DNA of 16,237 bases, from positions 1 through 16,237 of the forward strand of contig JBCDJG010000083.1 of NCBI GenBank assembly GCA_038748065.1, in the 5' to 3' direction. The stretch's first letter is position 1; every line of letters starts with the position of its first letter. Below the pieces are notes generated by a model. The model worked only from the letters and a program-made list of their open reading frames with translations, did not search any database and was not told the DNA's origin. Source of the DNA: JBCDJG01 sp038748065. Lineage in GTDB: Bacteria > Pseudomonadota > Gammaproteobacteria > Pseudomonadales > Halieaceae. The translations under genes and the position numbers were made by a program. This document shows positions 6,938 through 13,669 of the stretch, piece by piece.

Positions 6938-7681
6938 GTGACGGAGGAATCGAAAATCGCGCTGGTTACGGGCGCCAGTCGGGGCATCGGCCGGGCTATT
7001 GCTGAACAATTGGCTGCCGACGGTTTTACGGTTGTTGGCACAGCCACCACGGAAGCAGGGGCCGAGTCGATTTCGGCCTATTTCGCGGCGGCGGGAAAAC
7101 CCGGTTGCGGTATGGCGCTCAACGTTACCGAGGAAGATAGCGTTGCTACGGTAATAAAAGCTGTAGTAGAGCGCTTTGGTGCGCCGCTGGTTCTGGTCAA
7201 CAATGCCGGGATAACACGCGACAATATCCTGATGCGGATGAAGGCGGATGAATGGTCGTCAGTCGTAGAAACCAACCTCGGTGCTCTCTATCGCGTCAGC
7301 AAAGCCTGCTTGCGTGGCATGACCAAGGCTCGATGGGGCCGGATCATTAATATCACCTCTGTTGTCGGCTCGATGGGCAACATGGGTCAAAGTAACTACG
7401 CCGCTACGAAGGCCGGAGCGGAGGGATTCTCTCGCTCCCTTGCGCGCGAGCTGGGGTCCCGGTCGATTACCGTGAACTGCGTGGCTCCTGGCTTTATCGA
7501 TACCGACATGACACGCGAGCTCAGCGATGAGCAACGGGGTCTTATGCTGGGTCAAATCGCCCTCGGCAGACTTGGTGCGCCTCAAGAAATTGCCGCCCTG
7601 GTGAGTTTTCTGGCCAGCGATGCTGCCGGGTACATCACCGGTGAAACGGTGCATATCAACGGCGGAATGTACATGGGTTGA
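6938..7681 (+). CDS. fabG: 3-oxoacyl-ACP reductase
   Basis: NADPH-dependent reduction of 3-oxoacyl-ACP, the first reductive step of each elongation cycle. A 247-aa classical short-chain dehydrogenase: dinucleotide motif TGASRGIGRA (11-20), NNAG (88-91), catalytic Ser141, Tyr154 and Lys158 (SNYAATKAG), and the FabG-type C-terminus INGGMYMG. The start is GTG at 6938 with GGAG upstream. Gene order and motif set make FabG far likelier than another SDR. Followed by 157 nt containing a candidate acpP promoter. Confidence 0.97.
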   Translation: MTEESKIALVTGASRGIGRAIAEQLAADGFTVVGTATTEAGAESISAYFAAAGKPGCGMALNVTEEDSVATVIKAVVERFGAPLVLVNNAGITRDNILMRMKADEWSSVVETNLGALYRVSKACLRGMTKARWGRIINITSVVGSMGNMGQSNYAATKAGAEGFSRSLARELGSRSITVNCVAPGFIDTDMTRELSDEQRGLMLGQIALGRLGAPQEIAALVSFLASDAAGYITGETVHINGGMYMG

Positions 7682-7740
7682 ATCCGCCCTTGCGCTCGCC
7701 AATGCGGCTTGAACGAGCCTGTCGCTAACGGAAAAAAAAC

Positions 7741-7770
7741 TTCTTACTCTTGAGAGATTAGGAGTAAAAT
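7741..7770 (+). promoter_or_regulatory. Candidate promoter of acpP
   Basis: -10 TAAAAT (7765-7770; 5 of 6) with a weak -35 TTCTTA (7741-7746; 3 of 6) at 18 nt, and an A8 run just upstream (7732-7739) that could act as an UP element. It would give a leader of about 60 nt. A separate acpP promoter fits the much higher demand for ACP. The -35 is the weak point. Confidence 0.4.
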
Positions 7771-7838
7771 GCGGTCCTCGCGACCGTCAACAACCCGGGT
7801 CCCAGCCCGACACACTCACTCAGGAGTTATGGACAATC

Positions 7839-8075
7839 ATGAGCAGCATTGAAGAACGCGTTAAGAAAATCGTTGCCGAGCAGCTTGGCGTCAAAGAAGA
7901 AGAAGTACAGACCGAAGCGTCCTTTGTCGAGGACCTGGGTGCCGATTCTCTAGACACCGTCGAGCTGGTAATGGCGCTGGAAGAAGAGTTCGAAACGGAG
8001 ATCCCGGATGAGGAAGCGGAGAAAATTACCACCGTTAAACTCGCCATCGACTACATCAACGAAAATCTGACCTGA
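7839..8075 (+). CDS. acpP: Acyl carrier protein
   Basis: 78-aa acidic carrier of growing acyl chains, modified with 4'-phosphopantetheine at Ser37 in the motif GADSLDTVELVM. The four-helix pattern and acidic recognition helix (VMALEEEFETEIPDEEAEKI) are canonical. AGGAG (7822-7826) lies 12 nt before the ATG, a little far; GGA at 7831-7833 is nearer. It is flanked by a candidate promoter and a terminator, so it can be transcribed alone as well as with its neighbours. Sits between fabG and fabF as in most gammaproteobacteria. Confidence 0.98.
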   Translation: MSSIEERVKKIVAEQLGVKEEEVQTEASFVEDLGADSLDTVELVMALEEEFETEIPDEEAEKITTVKLAIDYINENLT

Positions 8076-8096
8076 TTCCAGTTCAAAAGACGAGCC

Positions 8097-8135
8097 AGGG
8101 CCGCTGCTATTTGACGATAGGGCGGCCTTTGTTTT
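8097..8135 (+). terminator. Intrinsic terminator after acpP
   Basis: The stem AGGGCCGC (8097-8104) pairs with GCGGCCTT (8122-8129, one G-U pair), with an inner CTAT/ATAG helix closing a TTGACG loop, followed by TTTGTTTT. It supports a monocistronic acpP transcript with some readthrough into fabF. Confidence 0.7.
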
Positions 8136-8178
8136 ATGAAAATCTGAAACGCAGATTCGCCAAGAGGGGGCAAGAGCA

Positions 8179-9420
8179 GTGAAGGGTAGAAGAGTGGTCG
8201 TTACAGGGCTGGGTATGATCAGCCCTCTGGGCCTCGACGTGGCGCAAAGCTGGGAAGGAATCCTCGCGGGCCGTAGCGGGGTAGCGCCAATTACTGCTTT
8301 CGATGCCTCGGCCTACAGCACAACCTTCAGTGCAAGTGTCAAAGACTTTGATCCAACCCCTTATATGCCCGCCAAGGATGCGCGCAAGATGGATGTCTTT
8401 GTGCAGTTCGGCATGGCAGCAGGTATTCAAGCCTTTGAAGACAGCGGATACGAGGTCGATGAGTCGAATGCGCATCGCATTGGCTGCGCCATCGGCTCTG
8501 GCATTGGCGGTATTGGGCAGATTGAGAAGAATACCGAAGTTGTTCGCACCGCAGGGCCAAGACGCATTTCGCCATTTTTCGTGCCTGGCTCGATCATCAA
8601 CATGATCGCCGGCAACCTGTCTGTGAAGTATAACTTTCAGGGCCCCAATCTCGCCGTCGTTACTGCCTGTACAACCGGCACCCACAATATTGGTCTTGGC
8701 GCTCGTCTGATCGCGCAGGGCGATGCCGATGCCATGCTCGTTGGCGGCGCTGAGATGGCGACGACGCCCGTAGGTCTTGGCGGTTTTGCGGCCGCGCGAG
8801 CGCTGTCTACGCGCAACGATGATCCAGAGTCGGCATCGCGCCCCTGGGACCGAGATCGAGACGGGTTTGTGCTGGGCGACGGTGCAGGTGTAGTCATGCT
8901 TGAAGAATACGAGGCTGCGCGCGCGCGTGGCGCGAGGATTTATGCCGAGCTAAAGGGCTTTGGTATGAGCGGTGACGCCTACCACATGACACTGCCGCCA
9001 GAGGACGGGCGCGGCGCTGCAGCCTCAATGCGAAATGCCGTAGAAGATGCGGCGATATCTGTGGATGAAGTGCATTATGTCAATGCGCATGGCACATCAA
9101 CACCCGCGGGAGACGTGGCCGAGAGCAGGGCGGTTGAAGCTGTCCTCGGTCCCGCCGCGCAGTCGGTAGCGGTGAGTTCCACCAAATCCATGATCGGGCA
9201 CCTGCTTGGCGCTGCCGGGGCAGTTGAGGCCGTGTTTTCGATTCTGGCAATTCGGGACCAGGTTGCGCCACCAACAATCAATTTAGACACGCCCGATGAC
9301 GGTTGCGGCCTGAACTACGTGCCGCATACCGCGCAGGAGCGGACGATCCGCTGTGCCCTGTCTAACTCCTTTGGCTTTGGTGGCACCAACGGCTCCCTGC
9401 TGTTCTGCGCGCTGGACTAA
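8179..9420 (+). CDS. fabF: 3-oxoacyl-ACP synthase II (KAS II)
   Basis: Condenses malonyl-ACP with acyl-ACP during chain elongation; in E. coli FabF carries out the C16:1 to C18:1 step. 413 aa, the usual size. The thiolase-fold catalytic triad is visible: Cys164 (VVTACTTGTHN), His304 (NAHGTSTPAGD) and His341 with Lys336 (STKSMIGHLLGAAGAVE), plus NSFGFGGTN near the C-terminus. The Cys-His-His triad separates it from FabH-type enzymes (Cys-His-Asn), and the location after acpP argues for FabF over FabB. The start is GTG at 8179, with a purine-rich AGAGGGGG (8163-8170) upstream. pabC follows after 9 nt. Confidence 0.97.
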   Translation: MKGRRVVVTGLGMISPLGLDVAQSWEGILAGRSGVAPITAFDASAYSTTFSASVKDFDPTPYMPAKDARKMDVFVQFGMAAGIQAFEDSGYEVDESNAHRIGCAIGSGIGGIGQIEKNTEVVRTAGPRRISPFFVPGSIINMIAGNLSVKYNFQGPNLAVVTACTTGTHNIGLGARLIAQGDADAMLVGGAEMATTPVGLGGFAAARALSTRNDDPESASRPWDRDRDGFVLGDGAGVVMLEEYEAARARGARIYAELKGFGMSGDAYHMTLPPEDGRGAAASMRNAVEDAAISVDEVHYVNAHGTSTPAGDVAESRAVEAVLGPAAQSVAVSSTKSMIGHLLGAAGAVEAVFSILAIRDQVAPPTINLDTPDDGCGLNYVPHTAQERTIRCALSNSFGFGGTNGSLLFCALD

Positions 9421-9429
9421 ACGCGCCCG

Positions 9430-10266
9430 GTGAGCGCCACTAGCCAAATCTGGATCGATGGCGTTTCGGCAGAGTCGCTACCGCTCCCGGATCGTGGGCT
9501 GGAGTTTGGTGACGGCCTTTTTGAAACGCTGCTGTCCATGCACGGGCAGGTGCCGCTGCTCGAGTCACACTTTGAGCGCCTCAAACAAGGGCTCCATCGA
9601 CTGGGGTTTCCCGACTGTGCCGAGCGCGCGCGACAGTGCCTGCAAGCTGCGCTGCCCGCGCTGAGTAACAGCGCGTTTACGGCTATACGCCTCACGGTGA
9701 CGCGAGGCAGCGGGCCGCGAGGCTATGTGCCACCGGACCCCTGCGAACCTCGTATCATAATTTCGTCTACCGATGTGGCGCGGAACGCTGCTGTGCCATT
9801 ACCGCAACTGAGCGTGGTGCCTGCGCCGCTGGCGTTGGCCAATCAACCGGCGCTGGCTGGTATCAAACATCTCAATCGCCTGGAGCAGGTGCTGGCGGCC
9901 CGGCACGCGCGCGCTGAAGGTGCCGACGACGCTTTGATGCTTAATGAGCGCGGCGAGCCCGTATGCATGGCGAGCTCAAACCTTTTCGCGGTTGTAGCCG
10001 GCACGATTTTGACGCCACCCTTAGCTACCGCTGGTATTGCCGGTACCCGGCGCCGCGCTCTCATCGAGCGCTGGGCGCCCGATCTTGGGCTAGCGGTGGA
10101 AGAGCGCTTCTTCAGCCTTGGCACGCTGAATGTAGCCAGCGAGGTGTTTTGCAGCAATAGCCTCGTTGGCCTGCGGCCCGTCGGTCAGTTCGGCTCTCGC
10201 ACCTGGTCCTCCCATCCGGTAATGGCGGCCTTGTTTGAGCGCTACAGGGCGGAGCTCCCGGCATGA
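9430..10266 (+). CDS. pabC: Aminodeoxychorismate lyase (PLP fold type IV)
   Basis: Converts 4-amino-4-deoxychorismate to p-aminobenzoate and pyruvate for folate synthesis. The 278-aa protein opens with WIDGVSAESLPLPDRGLEFG and FETL typical of the family, has the PLP-binding Lys146 (AGIKHLNRLEQ), and ends the cofactor site with ASSNLF and AGIAGTRRRALIE. Odd: the residue five before the Asn of SSN, normally a Glu that contacts the PLP pyridine nitrogen (Glu in E. coli TECCAAN), is Cys179 here. Either activity is altered or another residue substitutes; a different transaminase-type reaction is possible, but the location between fabF and mltG favours PabC. The start is GTG at 9430, 9 nt after fabF with no ribosome binding site, so reinitiation is likely. 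Its stop overlaps mltG (ATGA). Confidence 0.9.
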   Translation: MSATSQIWIDGVSAESLPLPDRGLEFGDGLFETLLSMHGQVPLLESHFERLKQGLHRLGFPDCAERARQCLQAALPALSNSAFTAIRLTVTRGSGPRGYVPPDPCEPRIIISSTDVARNAAVPLPQLSVVPAPLALANQPALAGIKHLNRLEQVLAARHARAEGADDALMLNERGEPVCMASSNLFAVVAGTILTPPLATAGIAGTRRRALIERWAPDLGLAVEERFFSLGTLNVASEVFCSNSLVGLRPVGQFGSRTWSSHPVMAALFERYRAELPA

Positions 10267-11291
10267 GACGCACCCTGTGGTTTAGCATGCTCGTGCTGAC
10301 CCTTGCGTGGTTGGCCTTGGACCGGGTGCAGCGTGTGTGGGAGGCGCCGCTGGCGGTGCCAGCCGAAGGCTATGAACTGCTGATAGAACGTGGGACGACA
10401 CTTGGCGCCGTGCTCAAAGATCTGCACGAGGCTGATATCGTGGCGTACCCGCGCCTGGTTGCGCTTTATGGAAGGTACACGGGCCTCGATCAACGCATGC
10501 GGCGTGGGGAGTATCGCCTGCTGCCCGGTCTGGATGCAGCAGGGCTATTGGATTTGCTGTCGAGCGGGCGGGTTATCAGTTACCAGGTGACGCTGCCGGA
10601 GGGCTTGACCCTGGCACAGGCCCTCGAGGTGTTGCAAGAAACGCCGCGGCTCGAGTCGACGCTCAGCGGTCAGACTGATCTCAGGGTGATGGAGTTAATA
10701 GCGCCTCGCCTTGCACCCGAGGGCTTATTCTTCCCGGATAGCTATCGCTTCGAGCGGGGTGATACCGACCTGGATATTCTGCGAAGGGCGCATTCAAGAA
10801 TGCAAGCGGTTCTGCAGCAGGAATGGATGTCGAGAGCGCCCGACCTGCCCTTTGATACACCCTATGAGGCATTGGTGCTCGCGTCGATTGTAGAACGTGA
10901 AACCGGCGTGGCCAGCGAGCGAGGTGAGATTGCCGGCGTGTTCGCCCGGCGCCTGCGTAAGGGTATGCGACTGCAGACAGACCCAACGGTGATTTATGGT
11001 CTCGGTGCCGAGTTTGATGGCAATCTCAAACGCAAGCACCTGCGCGACGCCAGCAACCCGTTCAATACCTATCGCCATCACGGTTTGCCCCCCACGCCGA
11101 TTGCACTGCCCGGCCAGGCGGCCATCAACGCTGCCCTGAACCCACTGGCGGGAGATACGCTGTTTTTTGTTGCTCGCGGCGATGGCAGCCACGTCTTTAG
11201 CGAGACGCTTGAAGAGCACGAACGCGCCGTGCGTAAATATCAACTTAATCGTCGAAAGGACTACCGGTCGAGCCCGGGGAGCAAACAGTGA
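10263..11291 (+). CDS. mltG: Endolytic murein transglycosylase MltG (YceG)
   Basis: Inner-membrane enzyme that cuts nascent glycan strands and sets their length. 342 aa: one N-terminal membrane segment (about residues 4-20, Leu/Trp-rich, no cleavage site, so a type II anchor), a LysM-like region (about 36-90), then the YceG catalytic domain with ASIVERETG, where Glu211 corresponds to the catalytic Glu218 of E. coli. RLQTDPTVIYGLG, NPFNTY and GLPPTPIALPGQAAINAALNP are family hallmarks. The ATG overlaps the pabC stop by 4 nt (ATGA), and the stop overlaps the tmk GTG in the same way, so all three are translationally coupled. Confidence 0.96.
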   Translation: MRRTLWFSMLVLTLAWLALDRVQRVWEAPLAVPAEGYELLIERGTTLGAVLKDLHEADIVAYPRLVALYGRYTGLDQRMRRGEYRLLPGLDAAGLLDLLSSGRVISYQVTLPEGLTLAQALEVLQETPRLESTLSGQTDLRVMELIAPRLAPEGLFFPDSYRFERGDTDLDILRRAHSRMQAVLQQEWMSRAPDLPFDTPYEALVLASIVERETGVASERGEIAGVFARRLRKGMRLQTDPTVIYGLGAEFDGNLKRKHLRDASNPFNTYRHHGLPPTPIALPGQAAINAALNPLAGDTLFFVARGDGSHVFSETLEEHERAVRKYQLNRRKDYRSSPGSKQ

Positions 11292-11962
11292 GGGGAGTAT
11301 TCATCACCGTCGAGGGTGGCGAGGGGGTCGGCAAGTCCACCAACATGGCCTACCTCGAACAGCACCTGCGCAACTCGGGTGTCGAGCTGACCGTAACCCG
11401 GGAACCGGGAGGCACCGATCTTGGCGAGGGCCTGCGCGAGGTATTGCTGAAGCCGCGGGACGAGGTGGTCGACGCAACAGCTGAGCTTTTACTGATGTTT
11501 GCGGCCCGGGCCCAGCACATTGCTGAAGTCATAGAGCCGTCTCTGGCTGCCGGCCGATGGGTCCTGTGCGACCGCTTTACGGATGCGACGTATGCCTACC
11601 AGAGCGGTGGCCGGCGCATTGAGCCCTCAAAGGTGAGGCAATTGGAAACACTGGTACAGGCGGGACTGCGACCCGACTGCACACTACTTTTCGATGCGCC
11701 CGTCAGCCTTGGCATGGCGAGAGCCCGGGGGCGCGGTGAGCTTGACCGCTTCGAGCGCGAAGAACTCGGTTTCTTTGAGCGGGTTCGCGACAGCTATTTA
11801 CAACTCGCCCGAGAAAATAGCGATCGCTTCTATGTGATTGATGCAAGCCAGACCCTGCCTGATGTCCAGGCGCGCCTGCAGGAGGTCTGCCTCGAGCTGA
11901 TGGCAAGATGGTCGGCTGGCGCCCGTGGCGCTGGGGCCGCCTCGACTGGCGCAGACCGGTGA
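11288..11962 (+). CDS. tmk: Thymidylate kinase
   Basis: Phosphorylates dTMP to dTDP with ATP. 224 aa: P-loop GGEGVGKST (10-18), TREPGGTDLGE, the DRFTDATYAYQSGGR segment for dTMP binding, and an Arg-rich LID region RARGRGELDRFE. It is about 10 residues longer than E. coli Tmk, with a Gly/Ala-rich tail (AGARGAGAASTGADR) that includes the overlap with holB and is probably non-essential. The GTG start at 11288 overlaps the mltG stop, and the stop overlaps the holB GTG by 4 nt (GTGA at 11959-11962). Confidence 0.96.
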   Translation: MRGVFITVEGGEGVGKSTNMAYLEQHLRNSGVELTVTREPGGTDLGEGLREVLLKPRDEVVDATAELLLMFAARAQHIAEVIEPSLAAGRWVLCDRFTDATYAYQSGGRRIEPSKVRQLETLVQAGLRPDCTLLFDAPVSLGMARARGRGELDRFEREELGFFERVRDSYLQLARENSDRFYVIDASQTLPDVQARLQEVCLELMARWSAGARGAGAASTGADR

Positions 11963-12951
11963 GCGCAGAGAGCAAGCTTGATATCAGCCTGCCGCTACCC
12001 TGGCAGCAGGAAGAATGGCGGCGAATGCGCCACCTCCTCGATGGTCAGCGTTTACCTCATGCCACCATGCTGACGGGTCCACCTGGTACCGGCAAGACGC
12101 GCTTTGCACTGGCGCTGGCACGCCTGCTGCTCTGCACTGAACCCACCGAAGAGGGGAACTGTGGCAGGTGCCGCGGCTGTGCAATGAGCGGTGCAGGCAG
12201 CCACGCGGACTATCGTTGGCTGGGGCCGGAGGGCAAGGGCCAGATTATCAGCGTGGACGCCATTCGCGAGTTGCTCGCCTTTACGCAAAAGACCGCGGCG
12301 CTTGGCAGTCGCAAGGTGGCGGTACTGGCTCCTGCAGACCGCATGAACAGTAGTGCAGCCAATGCCTTACTCAAGTGCCTTGAGGAGCCTGCGGCGGACA
12401 CCTATCTGATACTCGTGAGCCACCAGCTGCATGCCTTGCCCGCGACGATCCGCTCTCGCTGTCAGATAAGGCGGTTTCCGGTACCCGCACAGGAGCAGGG
12501 CAAGGTCTGGCTGTCACAACGCACCGGCAGCCTCGACCAGAGCGAGGCTCTGTTGCAGGCGGCGGGTGGCCGTCCGCTGGCGGCCCTTGCGTTGATGGAG
12601 TCTTCCGGCCTTGAGCGCGCACAGGCCGTGGGTCCGGCGCTCGACGCGCTGCGAGAGGGTCGGACAACGCCCGCCAAGCTGGTGCCCGGCTTATGGGCGG
12701 ACGCCAGTGTGGAGGAGTTCCTGACAAGCCTTGTTGAGTACCTGCAGGACTGTGTGCGCAGGAGCGGCGCGGCTGCGCTCAAATCTTCTACGACCCGTGA
12801 GACCTTCTTGCTGTTGGACCATCTTCATCAGCTGCGGGGGGCCGTTGACGCCGGCTCCAACCCGGCACGTGAGGTACTCATGGAGTCTTTGCTCTGGCGA
12901 CTGCTTAATGACTTGGGCCCGCCAGATACTGGTGATACCATGAAGGCATAA
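11959..12951 (+). CDS. holB: DNA polymerase III delta' subunit
   Basis: Clamp-loader subunit that, with gamma/tau and delta, loads the beta clamp. I choose GTG at 11959 (overlapping the tmk stop as GTGA), giving 330 aa; the frame is open back to an ATG at 11908 inside tmk, but the extra 17 residues are Trp/Arg-rich and unlike the family. Visible: GPPGTGKT (40-47), a zinc module with Cys59, Cys68, Cys71 and Cys74, SSAANALLKCLEEP (131-144), and the SRC motif (166-168). E. coli delta' has a degenerate Walker A; here it is intact, so ATP binding is possible. A C-terminal collar domain follows. Location after tmk supports HolB over DnaX. Confidence 0.94.
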   Translation: MSAESKLDISLPLPWQQEEWRRMRHLLDGQRLPHATMLTGPPGTGKTRFALALARLLLCTEPTEEGNCGRCRGCAMSGAGSHADYRWLGPEGKGQIISVDAIRELLAFTQKTAALGSRKVAVLAPADRMNSSAANALLKCLEEPAADTYLILVSHQLHALPATIRSRCQIRRFPVPAQEQGKVWLSQRTGSLDQSEALLQAAGGRPLAALALMESSGLERAQAVGPALDALREGRTTPAKLVPGLWADASVEEFLTSLVEYLQDCVRRSGAAALKSSTTRETFLLLDHLHQLRGAVDAGSNPAREVLMESLLWRLLNDLGPPDTGDTMKA

Positions 12952-12967
12952 CACGGGGCGCGCAGGC

Positions 12968-13321
12968 ATGAATGACCCAGGTAGTGGTGGTGGCAAAGGG
13001 ATTTTGTCGCTGACTATCAAGGACAAGGCAGTCTTGTACTCAGCTTACATGCCGTTTCTGGAAAACGGCGGATTGTTCGTACCGACCAACAAAAACTACA
13101 GCATCGGCGATGAGGTCTTCATGTTGCTGACGCTGATGGACGAGCCGGAAAAGATTCCTATCGCCGGTAAAGTCGTCTGGGTTACACCTCGTGGCGCGCA
13201 AGGTAACCGAACGGCGGGTATTGGCGTACAGTTCAGTGAGCAGGACGCCGAAGCCAACACCAAAATTGAAAACCATTTGGCGGGTTCCCTGGGGTCAGAC
13301 CGACCAACCCACACGATGTAA
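12968..13321 (+). CDS. pilZ: PilZ-domain protein, type IV pilus assembly PilZ
   Basis: 117-aa single-domain PilZ. It has the beta-barrel pattern of the Pseudomonas PilZ group (GGLFVPTNKNYSIGDEV, KVVWVTPRGAQGNRTAGIGVQF) and lacks the N-terminal RxxxR motif needed for c-di-GMP binding, like P. aeruginosa PilZ, which works through PilB/FimX-type partners in twitching motility. It lies 16 nt after holB, its usual place; only a weak AGG precedes the ATG. tatD normally follows but is absent here. Confidence 0.92.
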   Translation: MNDPGSGGGKGILSLTIKDKAVLYSAYMPFLENGGLFVPTNKNYSIGDEVFMLLTLMDEPEKIPIAGKVVWVTPRGAQGNRTAGIGVQFSEQDAEANTKIENHLAGSLGSDRPTHTM

Positions 13322-13372
13322 TTCAGGCGCGCTGCACTTTCTATGCAAGCGCCGTGATACACAGGCCTGAAT
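13321..13372 (+). other. Nested inverted repeats directly after pilZ
   Basis: An outer 8-bp inverted repeat ATTCAGGC/GCCTGAAT (13321-13328 and 13365-13372) encloses, and partly competes with, an inner hairpin GGCGC/GCGCC (13326-13330, 13349-13353) with a TGCA/TGCA helix inside. The structure begins in the pilZ stop codon. No T tract follows on either strand, so it may be a 3'-end stabiliser or Rho-dependent end rather than an intrinsic terminator. Confidence 0.45.
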
Positions 13373-13439
13373 GCAAAACCAGATTAAGGTAAAATCTAGA
13401 AGGTGTTTGTAAGCCATTGATTTGCAATACTATAAGGCC

Positions 13440-13467
13440 AAAAAAATGGGTCCCTTGTGGGGACCCA
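13440..13467 (-). terminator. Intrinsic terminator pointing leftward
   Basis: A perfect 8-bp stem (TGGGTCCC at 13447-13454 with GGGACCCA at 13460-13467), 5-nt loop, and a run of seven A on the + strand (13440-13446), so seven U follow the hairpin in a leftward transcript. No annotated leftward gene lies upstream of it, which points to a small RNA or an antisense transcript. Confidence 0.6.
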
Positions 13468-13608
13468 ATAAGACCATTAGGAGTGAAACATAAAGGAATT
13501 GCTTCCCTAAAAGAGCATTGGGCATGCTCTTGTGACCGCCCGTTTGAACTAGGGGATGGGTAGTCACATTACTAGTATCGCCGATAATTGGTAATTTTCC
13601 ACAGCTAA

Positions 13609-13638
13609 TTGACCCTTTTTTAGTACATTTCGTGCTAT
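13609..13638 (+). promoter_or_regulatory. Candidate promoter of the GH84-PMI operon
   Basis: -35 TTGACC (13609-13614; 5 of 6), 18-nt spacer, weak -10 TGCTAT (13633-13638; 3 of 6). The start point would be near 13645, leaving a leader of about 25 nt. The -10 lies within a palindrome, so control by a repressor is plausible. Confidence 0.4.
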
Positions 13639-13643
13639 GCACG
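13631..13643. promoter_or_regulatory. Palindrome CGTGC-TAT-GCACG, possible operator
   Basis: A perfect 5-bp inverted repeat with a 3-nt centre overlapping the predicted -10 of the GH84 operon. It could be a regulator binding site or a small hairpin in DNA or RNA. The half-sites are short, so chance is not excluded. Confidence 0.3.
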
Positions 13644-13669
13644 GCAGGGTTAAGCATATCAGGTAATAT

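Larger units (their letters stand above)
13322..13669. other. Noncoding stretch between pilZ and the GH84 gene, AT-richer than its surroundings
   Basis: 348 nt with no convincing gene. Base composition is visibly AT-richer than flanking genes. Contents in order: inverted repeats after pilZ; a possible rightward promoter TTGTAA-18-TATAAG (13407-13436); a leftward intrinsic terminator (13440-13467); a perfect 8-bp hairpin AAGAGCAT/ATGCTCTT (13511-13531); a possible leftward promoter (13574-13601); and a rightward promoter with palindrome before the GH84 gene. A 102-codon leftward frame crosses the whole stretch, but it runs through the terminator hairpin and starts inside the GH84 gene, so I do not call it. 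Confidence 0.6.

Noticed and set aside
11908..11958. Upstream ATG start for holB inside tmk
   Set aside because: The 17 extra residues are Trp/Arg-rich and unlike the family; the GTGA overlap at 11959 matches the coupling used by neighbouring genes.
13483..13563. Short GTG-started frame of 26 codons after AGGAG
   Set aside because: The GTG overlaps the would-be ribosome binding site with no spacer and the peptide resembles nothing I know.
13545..13656. Integron attC-like boxes (GTTAAGC at 13650-13656) in the AT-richer stretch
   Set aside because: No matching partner box or paired inner boxes at attC spacing, and no integrase or cassette gene nearby.
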